From: Nitrospirota bacterium
GTDB taxonomy: Bacteria > Nitrospirota > Nitrospiria > SBBL01 > Manganitrophaceae
Direction: 5' to 3'
Length of the DNA: 5,305 nt
Assembly: GCA_023248505.1 (NCBI GenBank)
Contig: JAHFEM010000184.1
Coordinates: forward strand, 1 to 5,305
Shown: positions 1-5,140 of the stretch, piece by piece
How the letters are laid out: each line of letters begins with the position of its first letter
How positions within the stretch are numbered: position 1 is the stretch's first letter
Translations under genes and position numbers: made by a program
The notes under the pieces: model-generated
The model's database searches: none
What the model was told of the DNA's origin: nothing
What the model saw: only the letters and a program-made list of their open reading frames with translations

Positions 1-774
1 GTCCGTTTGAGCCCCGCGGACGACATCTTAATCCGCGTCGAGCGGCCGCTCGACCTCGACAGCGACGGGCAGATCGTCTCCTCGATTCTATCGAAAAAGG
101 CCGCAGCGGGATCGACGCATGTCCTCATCGATATTCCGGTCGGGCCGACCGCGAAGGTCCGGACGCATCAAGCGGCCGAATTGCTCCGCGGCCGCCTGGA
201 GAATGTGGGAAAGGCGATCGGCCTTCATGTGCGCGTGGTCGTGACCGACGGCGCCCAGCCGGTGGGAAGGGGGATCGGCCCTGCGTTGGAGGCGCGCGAT
301 GTCCTCTCCGTCCTGCGGGGGGAGCCGCAGGCGCCGCAGGCGCTTCGGGAGCGGTCGTTGCAAATCGCCGGGAGAATCTTGGAGCTCTCCAAGCGGGTTC
401 CGCAAAAACAAGGGTATCCTCTGGCATGCGCGATCCTCAACGACGGCCGCGCCTGGCGGAAGTTCCAGGCGATCTGCGCGGCGCAGGGAGGAATGCGGGA
501 GCCGCCGAGGGCGCCTTATACCCACGTCGTGGAGGCCGACCGCAGCGGAGTGGTCGTTCAGATCGACAACCGGCGCCTGTCGCGCATCGCGAAGCTCTCC
601 GGGGCGCCCAAGGCGATGGCGGCCGGATTGGAACTGCATACGCCTCTCGGCGCTCCGGTTAAGAAGGGACAGCCTCTCTTCACCCTCCACGCGGACAGTC
701 CTGGAGAGCTGGCCTACGCGCTCGGCTATGTGGAGACGCAAACCGGGGCCATTCAGATCGGCGAGTCGTTATGA
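1..774 (+). CDS. thymidine phosphorylase family protein (type 2), C-terminal part, 5'-truncated
   Basis: The reading frame is open at the left edge (in frame from base 1; TGA at 772-774), so only the last 257 residues are present. The family usually has about 500 residues, so roughly half is missing. These enzymes cleave pyrimidine nucleosides, or in the archaeal branch nucleoside monophosphates, with phosphate in the cytoplasm. The visible part begins with the family block LSPADDILIRVERPLDLDS, followed by a lysine/glycine-rich stretch ending in VGPTAKVR, which belongs to the phosphate/nucleoside-binding alpha/beta domain. From about residue 172 (YTHVVEADRSGVVVQIDNRR) to the end is the C-terminal pyrimidine-nucleoside phosphorylase domain. 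The TTG at 7 is not a real start because homology continues to the edge. The substrate (thymidine, other nucleosides or AMP) cannot be decided here. The gene converges on the sensor kinase with a gap of 76 bp. The family call is firm; the exact reaction is not. Confidence 0.9.
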   Translation, partial: VRLSPADDILIRVERPLDLDSDGQIVSSILSKKAAAGSTHVLIDIPVGPTAKVRTHQAAELLRGRLENVGKAIGLHVRVVVTDGAQPVGRGIGPALEARDVLSVLRGEPQAPQALRERSLQIAGRILELSKRVPQKQGYPLACAILNDGRAWRKFQAICAAQGGMREPPRAPYTHVVEADRSGVVVQIDNRRLSRIAKLSGAPKAMAAGLELHTPLGAPVKKGQPLFTLHADSPGELAYALGYVETQTGAIQIGESL

Positions 775-850
775 AGCTCTTCGGCGATGGGGGGAATTCT
801 CTTCATCCGGTTTCTCTCCCGGCTCCGACAAGCCCCTCTCCGCCTGTGCA
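775..850. other. convergent intergenic region between the phosphorylase and the kinase
   Basis: These 76 bp separate two converging genes. I see no hairpin followed by a T-run in either direction, so no intrinsic terminator can be called. A short frame starting with the ATG at 771-773, which overlaps the phosphorylase stop as ATGA, runs 32 codons to a TAA at 867-869 and intrudes into the kinase gene. It begins MKLFGDGGNSL and then turns into proline/serine-rich sequence unlike a real protein. It is treated in the findings as a possible remnant start. Confidence 0.5.
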
Positions 851-2194
851 TCAGAGGGTATGCCGATAAGGAGGAAGCTTGACCCGGACGAGAAATCCTC
901 CGAGCCGTTCGGAGCGTCCGAAACCGATTTCGCCCGAATACTGCGTCACAATTTCCTTCACGATCGCAAGACCCAACCCATGCCCGACGGTCGATTCGTC
1001 GATCCGGACCCCGCGATCGGAGAGCCGCTGCAGCGCCTCCGGCGGGCAGCCGGGTCCATCGTCTTCGACAAAAATCAAAACCCCTTCCGCTCCCTGCTCC
1101 AGACGCAACGAAACGTTGTGACGCCCCCACTTGCAGGCGTTGTCGAGAAGATTCCCCAGCAGCTCCAACATGTCCTCCCGATCGCCGATGACCACCGGCT
1201 CCGTTGGAACCGCGCATGCGATCTCCAGCGATTTCTCATGATAGATCCGCTTCAGCGCGTCGGCGAGATGGCGGACCTCTTCTCCCAGAGCCATCGGTTG
1301 CCCCGGTTGCGCCCTCCCGGCCAGGCGGGCCCGTTTGAGCTCTCGCTCGAGCAGGTGACGGATCGTCTCCGTTCGCTCCATCAATTCTTGTCGCAACGAC
1401 GGAGCCGTCTTCATCTCTTCACGATCGGCGAGCTGGACTAAAAGGGTGAGCGGCCCCTTGAGCGCATGGGCCACATTCCCCATCGCGTTGCGGGAGCGCT
1501 GAAGACGCTGTTGCATCGCTTCCAATAGCCGATTGATCTCTCGGATCAGCGGTTGCACTTCGCCGGGAACCTCCTCTCGAAGCCGGCCGATCTCTCCCCG
1601 TTCGAGGGAAAGGACCTCTTGGCGCACCTTCTCGAGCGGAGCCAGCCCGGCCACAATCAGCCTTCTCTGGGCGAGGATCAGGACCCCGAGCGCGGCGAGA
1701 GAGACCAGACCGTATAAAAGCTGGAATCGACGGAAGTCGGCCTCCGCCGCCGAGAGATCCTCGGCCACGGCGATCGTCACCCCCTGATCCCGCTTTCTAA
1801 ACCCGCCGACCGACAGCAGCAACGCCTGTCCCTGGGGTCCCGCGGCGCGCAGCGTCGTTTGATCCCCCGCTTTGACCGGAGGGATCGAGAGCGCTTGATC
1901 CCACAACGATCTCGAACGAAGCTCGGTTTCCCCGATGCGGATTTGATAATAATGGCCCGAAAAGACCCTTTTGTAGACCGGATCGATCCGTTCCGGATCG
2001 AGGGAGGCAGAGGCGTTTTCGTTGTTGATCAGAAGCGCGGCGAGGAGATTCTCCTTGTCGTGTTGAAGTCGCGACGCCACGTAACTCTCGGTCAGGTACC
2101 GAATGGCCGCGCTGACGATCCACCATTGGAGGAGAAAGAGGAGGACCAAACTGACGATGAGCCCGGTGGCGAGCCGCGCCTGGAGGGAGCGCAT
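851..2194 (-). CDS. PhoQ-like sensor histidine kinase
   Basis: This is an inner-membrane two-component sensor of 447 residues. Residues 8-31 form a first membrane segment, about 32-157 a periplasmic sensing region, and 158-177 a second membrane segment. A HAMP-like linker follows (about 178-235), then the phospho-acceptor H-box GNVAHALKGPL with His243. The ATPase domain has an N-box (ELLGNLLDNACKW, Asn348 and Asn352), a G1 box (EDDGPG, 377-382) and a G2 box (GHGLGLAIV, 404-412), so all catalytic elements are intact. A longer frame opens at 2245. I chose the ATG at 2194 because the hydrophobic segment follows it at once and it overlaps the response-regulator stop as TAATG. That arrangement implies translational coupling, and only a weak GAGGG lies upstream (2205-2209). 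The H-box has Gly where relatives commonly have Thr (ALKTPL). The signal is unknown; its place beside SHP, DHC and b561 suggests a redox, gas or envelope cue, which is inference. Confidence 0.93.
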   Translation of the reverse strand: MRSLQARLATGLIVSLVLLFLLQWWIVSAAIRYLTESYVASRLQHDKENLLAALLINNENASASLDPERIDPVYKRVFSGHYYQIRIGETELRSRSLWDQALSIPPVKAGDQTTLRAAGPQGQALLLSVGGFRKRDQGVTIAVAEDLSAAEADFRRFQLLYGLVSLAALGVLILAQRRLIVAGLAPLEKVRQEVLSLERGEIGRLREEVPGEVQPLIREINRLLEAMQQRLQRSRNAMGNVAHALKGPLTLLVQLADREEMKTAPSLRQELMERTETIRHLLERELKRARLAGRAQPGQPMALGEEVRHLADALKRIYHEKSLEIACAVPTEPVVIGDREDMLELLGNLLDNACKWGRHNVSLRLEQGAEGVLIFVEDDGPGCPPEALQRLSDRGVRIDESTVGHGLGLAIVKEIVTQYSGEIGFGRSERLGGFLVRVKLPPYRHTL

Positions 2195-2859
2195 TAATCC
2201 GGGACCCTCAACACGTATCCCTGGCCGCGCCGGGTTTCGATCCAATCCTTGCCGATCTTCCGGCGCAGCCGGTTGACATAGACCTCAATCACATTGCTCT
2301 CCTTCTCCGAGTCAAAGTCGTAGACATGCTCGATGAGACGGGTTTTGGACAAGATCGCGTTCGGATGCAGCATGAAATATCGAAGCAGGCGGAATTCCAC
2401 CCCGCTGAGCGCCACCGATCGCCCCTTCGGCGTGACAATGCACTGGCGCTCTTCATCCAAAACGAGACCCCGGAGAGACAACCGCCCCCCCACCTTCGCA
2501 TTCGTCCTGCGGATCAAGGCGGTGATCCGAGCGATCAACTCCTCGGTGTGAAATGGTTTGGCCAGATAATCGTCTCCCCCCGCCTTGAATCCCTCGACCT
2601 TTTCATGCCAGGCGTCCCGCGCGGTGAGAACGATCACCGGAGCGTGATTCCCGCCGGCCCGCCAGTTTTTGAGGACCTCCAGACCGGGGCGGCCCGGCAG
2701 CCCCAGATCGAGCACGATGACGTCATACGGCGCTTCGCTCCCCATAAACTCCCCGTCCACCCCGTTGTCGGCCGTGTCGACGGCGAATCCGGCTTGCGCC
2801 AGATCGGCCTTGAGCCGACGGCAGAGGGCCGCATCATCCTCGACGATCAAGAGTCTCAC
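2194..2859 (-). CDS. OmpR/PhoB-family response regulator
   Basis: This is a 221-residue cytoplasmic transcription factor and the cognate partner of the adjacent kinase. The receiver domain (1-117) has the acidic pair Asp8/Asp9, the phospho-acceptor Asp51 in VLDLGLPGRPG, Thr79 and Lys101 in DDYLAKPF. The C-terminal winged-helix DNA-binding domain (about 125-221) shows the family ending: the recognition-helix block NVIEVYVNRLRRKIG (189-203) and the wing ETRRGQGYVLRVPD. Length is standard for the family. The start is GTG (2857-2859), supported by an AGGAG nine bases upstream inside the end of the PepSY gene. No ATG in this frame comes earlier before the conserved LLIVEDD. The PepSY stop lies 3 bp upstream and the kinase ATG overlaps its stop. 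The likely target is its own operon, where an 11-bp-spaced direct repeat sits ahead of the first gene; that assignment is inference. Confidence 0.96.
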   Translation of the reverse strand: MRLLIVEDDAALCRRLKADLAQAGFAVDTADNGVDGEFMGSEAPYDVIVLDLGLPGRPGLEVLKNWRAGGNHAPVIVLTARDAWHEKVEGFKAGGDDYLAKPFHTEELIARITALIRRTNAKVGGRLSLRGLVLDEERQCIVTPKGRSVALSGVEFRLLRYFMLHPNAILSKTRLIEHVYDFDSEKESNVIEVYVNRLRRKIGKDWIETRRGQGYVLRVPD

Positions 2860-2862
2860 CGG

Positions 2863-3195
2863 TCAATGCTCCTGCTTTTCTTTCAACAGCTCCCCGCTCT
2901 TTGCATCATACTTCAATTCCCAAACGGTCCCCTCCTCGTCGAGCAGTTCCAACTCATAAACCAGGCGTCCCTTCTTTTCGTCCAGCTCGGCTTCAAGGAG
3001 TTGGCCGGGATGCGCTTTCTTGGCCGTTTCAACCACCCGCTCCAGGGGAACGATCTCTCCGGCTTCTTTGAGCTTCTTGGCCCTGTCATGATCGCCGCCG
3101 GCAAGACTCGCCCCCTCGAACAGCACCAAAATGAGGAGGACGAGGGCAACGGCCTCCAACCAAGCGCCTTGTGACGGGAGAGGCCGGTTAATCAT
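2863..3195 (-). CDS. small exported PepSY-domain protein
   Basis: This encodes 110 residues. A hydrophobic segment at 12-33 (AVALVLLILVLFEGASLAGG) is a signal peptide or single anchor; a cleavage after Ala32 is plausible. Residues 48-108 form one PepSY domain: helix VPLERVVETAKKAHP, then beta strands with alternating acidic residues (GRLVYELELLDEEGTVWELKYD) and the terminal turn AKSGELL. PepSY domains were first seen as inhibitors in M4 peptidase propeptides. Small secreted ones are often found beside two-component systems and cytochromes, but their role is mostly unknown. The frame stays open up to 3270, but the ATG at 3195 is preferred because it places the hydrophobic segment at the N-terminus and overlaps the end of the dihaem cytochrome gene by only 8 bases (3188-3195). 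The ribosome site is weak, so coupling to upstream translation is likely. It may modulate the kinase's periplasmic domain or act with the cytochromes (inference). Confidence 0.85.
   Translation of the reverse strand: MINRPLPSQGAWLEAVALVLLILVLFEGASLAGGDHDRAKKLKEAGEIVPLERVVETAKKAHPGQLLEAELDEKKGRLVYELELLDEEGTVWELKYDAKSGELLKEKQEH
2869..2873 (-). promoter_or_regulatory. ribosome binding site deciding the GTG start of the response regulator
   Basis: AGGAG on the minus strand, nine bases before the GTG at 2857-2859. It lies within the last codons of the PepSY gene. It supports a non-ATG start exactly at the conserved receiver-domain N-terminus. Confidence 0.7.
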
Positions 3196-3751
3196 CCCAG
3201 CCGCCGTAACCGGGGATGGAGACGTCGTGCTCGTTGAAGGACCCTGCATCGGCGCGCGTGTGGCAAGCATTGCAACGGCTGAGGCTCTTCACCTGGGGAT
3301 TCCCTTGAATCAGACGGGATGGAATTTCATGATGCTTATGGACAATATAAGGAACTTCTGTGATTCGAACCGGCGTTTCATCGTTTTTCAGCGAGCGCAC
3401 GATCTTGGTCGCGCGCTTTTCCCCGGAACGATCGGCGGCGTTGTTCACCAGGTAATCGGTGAGGGCGTTCAGATCCTCCGGGGCGAGCTCCGCATTGTCG
3501 CCGAAATGATCGGAAAGGCCGTTCATCAGCTTTTCCCAAGAGCGCGCCGGAAGCAGACCGGGAGGATAAGCAAGGTGGCAGGCGCCGCACTCTTTTGCAT
3601 AGAGATTATTTGCGACCGGGATGACTTCGGAGCGGGCGGTGTTTCCCTTGAGCCGGTCGCTCACCCCCTCCTCCCCTCCCATCGCACTCCAATAACCGAC
3701 GATGAGCAACAGCCCTCCCATGACAAAGGCCATCCAAATTGACGTCCTCAT
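3188..3751 (-). CDS. dihaem cytochrome c, DHC family
   Basis: This is a periplasm-facing electron carrier of 187 residues. There are two c-type haem sites: CGACH at 55-59, inside the family block ECGACHLAYPPGLLPARSW, and CNACH at 160-164, inside VKSLSRCNACHTRAD. The block HKHHEIP with LIQGNPQ before the second haem and the tail FNEHDVSIPG are also typical of DHC. Histidines at 82, 138, 140 and 141 are candidates for distal ligands. The N-terminus has a hydrophobic stretch (5-24) with little positive charge and no clear cleavage site, so it may remain as an anchor. The ATG is well supported by AAAGGAG (3758-3764) six bases upstream. In known systems DHC is encoded beside SHP and is regarded as its electron donor; the b561 and SHP genes immediately upstream fit that. 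A gap of 33 bp separates it from SHP. Confidence 0.94.
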   Translation of the reverse strand: MRTSIWMAFVMGGLLLIVGYWSAMGGEEGVSDRLKGNTARSEVIPVANNLYAKECGACHLAYPPGLLPARSWEKLMNGLSDHFGDNAELAPEDLNALTDYLVNNAADRSGEKRATKIVRSLKNDETPVRITEVPYIVHKHHEIPSRLIQGNPQVKSLSRCNACHTRADAGSFNEHDVSIPGYGGWDD

Positions 3752-3784
3752 TATAGTCTCCTTTCGTTTGAGTGTAAATCGGCG

Positions 3785-4192
3785 TTACTGATTTTGGATA
3801 AAGGTCAGGAACGTCCCCTTCTCCTTCGGAGTGCACTCGCGCCCCCACGTCCATTGGCAGTTTCGCTTGAACCATTTTTCGATAAATTTCGGGTCGGTTA
3901 ACCGTTGGGCATTGACCGACGGGGCCATCGGGTCGATCGGTTTTCCGGTTTGGACATGTTTTCCGACACGGCGCAGATCGCTCCCGTGGCAGCCGGCGCA
4001 ACTTCGCTCCTCCCCCGTTTTCGAATCGGGGATCAAGCGGTTCCAGGCCGCCTTCCCCTCTTCGGGATTGAAGGTCCCCCCGGCCTCCATCCGATATTGC
4101 GCCAGCAGATCATCGACCCCTGCGGCGTTCACCGGCAATGCGCCTGAGAGAAAAACCATCATGAAGCCACCGATCGCCAGAAACAATTTCAT
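3785..4192 (-). CDS. SHP-type oxygen/NO-binding monohaem cytochrome c (DUF1924)
   Basis: The precursor has 135 residues with a clear Sec signal peptide (hydrophobic 4-22; cleavage after VNA at 23), giving a mature protein of 112 residues, the length I recall for Rhodobacter sphaeroides SHP. One haem site is present, CAGCH at 65-69, followed by GSDLRRVGKH. The C-terminal block KWFKRNCQWTWGREC carries Asn111 flanked by Cys112, with Cys120 close behind. In mature numbering Asn111 is residue 88. In SHP, Asn88 is the unusual distal haem ligand in the oxidised state and leaves on reduction so that O2 or NO can bind; a nearby disulphide is part of that site. The match therefore supports SHP specifically, not a generic cytochrome c. 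The ATG has the strongest ribosome site here, AAGGAGG followed by six bases. It starts 12 bp after the b561 stop. The physiological substrate is unresolved in the family. Confidence 0.93.
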   Translation of the reverse strand: MKLFLAIGGFMMVFLSGALPVNAAGVDDLLAQYRMEAGGTFNPEEGKAAWNRLIPDSKTGEERSCAGCHGSDLRRVGKHVQTGKPIDPMAPSVNAQRLTDPKFIEKWFKRNCQWTWGRECTPKEKGTFLTFIQNQ

Positions 4193-4204
4193 CGTCCTCC
4201 TCCT

Positions 4205-4834
4205 TCATCTCCCTTCGCTTTCGCGAGGGAATCCCGGTTCCGGTCGGGCAGGAGAGCGCTTCTCCCCCACGCGTTTCCGACCGGTGAGCATCGCTCTGAT
4301 TAAGTTCTCGTGATGGGCCCAGCTTGAAAAGAGTACGCCCAGGACATGCATTGAAATCAAGAAGAGGATCATCCCGGCAAAGAACTCGTGAACCTCCTCC
4401 ACCGCCTCGCTCCAGAATCCATCGAGGCCCCTCATCAGGCCGGTCAGCGGGCCTTGATACTCCTGTCCGCCGAACAGCGCAAGGCCGGAGAGAGCCGTCA
4501 GCAGCAGACCGAGCAGCAGCGCGACGACCATGGCGCCGCCTGCGGGCCCGTGGCCGATATACCGCTTCGCCTTCAACGCAACCAGATCCCTCAGGTAGCC
4601 AAAAACCGCCCGCGGATGAAAGACAAAGTCGGAGAATCGCGCATGCGGCGTCCCGATCACCCCCCAGAGGAGCCGGAAGAGAATCAAACCCAAGATCAAG
4701 AGCCCCGCCAAGACGTGAAGATCAAGGAAGCGATCTTGCGTTAAATAGGCGACGGCCACCAGCGAGACCAAAGCCCAATGGAAAAAACGAACGAACGGAT
4801 CCCAGACCTTCACCTTCTTCACCGCTTCATCCAT
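4205..4834 (-). CDS. cytochrome b561-domain membrane protein
   Basis: This is a 209-residue integral membrane dihaem cytochrome b of the prokaryotic b561 / Ni-hydrogenase b-subunit type, expected to take electrons from the quinol pool and pass them to periplasmic cytochrome c. Four helices are visible: about 14-32, 38-60, 98-122 and 149-172. Candidate haem ligands are His19 (RFFHW), His40 (DLHVLAG), His149 (EVHEFFAG) and His163 (SMHVLG), the pattern expected for two haems. The start segment KVWDPFVRFFHW is a family hallmark. The tail from about 185 is rich in Arg and Pro and probably cytoplasmic. The ATG has AAAGGAG (4841-4847) six bases upstream. It is the first gene of the operon, with SHP 12 bp downstream; SHP, DHC and b561 together form a recognised set, so DHC and SHP are the expected electron acceptors. 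Confidence 0.94.
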   Translation of the reverse strand: MDEAVKKVKVWDPFVRFFHWALVSLVAVAYLTQDRFLDLHVLAGLLILGLILFRLLWGVIGTPHARFSDFVFHPRAVFGYLRDLVALKAKRYIGHGPAGGAMVVALLLGLLLTALSGLALFGGQEYQGPLTGLMRGLDGFWSEAVEEVHEFFAGMILFLISMHVLGVLFSSWAHHENLIRAMLTGRKRVGEKRSPARPEPGFPRESEGR

Positions 4835-4863
4835 GAGCGACTCCTTTCGTGAATGATGAGATG

Positions 4864-4895
4864 AGGATACCTGAGCAACCTGAACCCAAGCTGAA
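4864..4895 (-). promoter_or_regulatory. candidate response-regulator operator and promoter of the cytochrome operon
   Basis: On the minus strand, TTCAGCTTG (4887-4895) and TTCAGGTTG (4876-4884) form a direct repeat with 8 of 9 bases identical and starts 11 bp apart, followed by a partial third copy CTCAG (4871-4875). A repeat spaced by one helical turn is how OmpR/PhoB-type dimers usually bind. A possible -10 element, TATCCT (4864-4869), lies just downstream. No good -35 sits at the normal distance, which would fit an activator-dependent promoter. Transcription would then begin about 25 bases before the b561 ATG. The repeat is seen directly; its use by the regulator encoded at 2194-2859 is inference. 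Confidence 0.35.
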
Positions 4896-5058
4896 AGAAG
4901 GCAGAGAGGATCTCCCTTCCGTCAAAACACCTCGTTTGGGGGATTGTCTCTCTTCGGTTAGTATTCCAAAATGTAACTACCAAAACGACAAAAGAGGGTG
5001 AAGGTCCGCTCTGCAGCGCGATAAACAATGAACAGACCAGGGCTCACGCATCGGATCG

Positions 5059-5074
5059 ATCGTGATTTCACGAT
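5059..5074. repeat. 16-bp palindrome, candidate operator
   Basis: ATCGTGATTTCACGAT is a perfect inverted repeat, with 7-bp arms (5059-5065 and 5068-5074) around a central TT. It lies in the divergent intergenic region, about 67 bp before the proposed TTG of the MBL-fold gene and about 225 bp from the b561 start. A two-base centre is too short for an RNA hairpin and too short for a CRP site (N6), so a dimeric repressor site is the natural reading. No T-run follows. The cognate protein is unknown. Confidence 0.4.
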
Positions 5075-5140
5075 AGTTCGGTGGGAAGGCCGAGGGGGTT
5101 CGTATTCAACCGGGGATAGTCTCTTCCCGACGGGAGCCGC

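Larger units (their letters stand above)
4835..5140. other. divergent intergenic region of about 300 bp
   Basis: This region separates the minus-strand operon from the plus-strand MBL gene. Besides the direct repeat at 4871-4895 and the palindrome at 5059-5074, it holds an AT-richer patch (about 4943-4990). In that patch a weak plus-strand promoter could be read as TTGTCT (4944-4949), 17 bases, then CAAAAT (4967-4972), each 4 of 6 to consensus. A hairpin with a 6-bp stem including one G-U pair (5111-5116 with 5124-5129) lies just before the proposed MBL start. A plus-strand frame at 4861-5001 (46 codons) lacks a ribosome site and any recognisable content, so no gene is called. Confidence 0.4.

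Noticed and set aside
834..858. Inverted repeat CCCTCT / AGAGGG as a terminator for the phosphorylase
   Set aside because: It has a 6-bp stem, a 13-base loop and no T-run, and lies partly inside the kinase coding end.
299..1441. Long plus-strand open frame of 380 codons
   Set aside because: It crosses the phosphorylase in another frame and then lies antisense to the kinase. Its composition is Arg/Ser-rich without any domain, while both overlapped genes have clear motifs.
2326..3174. Plus-strand open frame of 282 codons
   Set aside because: It is antisense to the response regulator and PepSY genes, whose conserved residues are intact. It is an effect of high GC content.
3131..3742. Plus-strand open frame of 203 codons
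   Set aside because: It is antisense to the dihaem cytochrome with its two CxxCH sites; the frame itself has no recognisable feature.
4907..4926. TTGACG on the minus strand as a -35 box
   Set aside because: No acceptable -10 element lies 16-18 bases downstream.
4861..5001. Plus-strand small frame of 46 codons in the intergenic region
   Set aside because: It has no ribosome site, no membrane or conserved pattern, and contains the candidate operator of the opposite operon.
5059..5074. Palindrome as a CRP or FNR site
   Set aside because: The half-sites are separated by only two bases, while CRP needs TGTGA-N6-TCACA and FNR TTGAT-N4-ATCAA.
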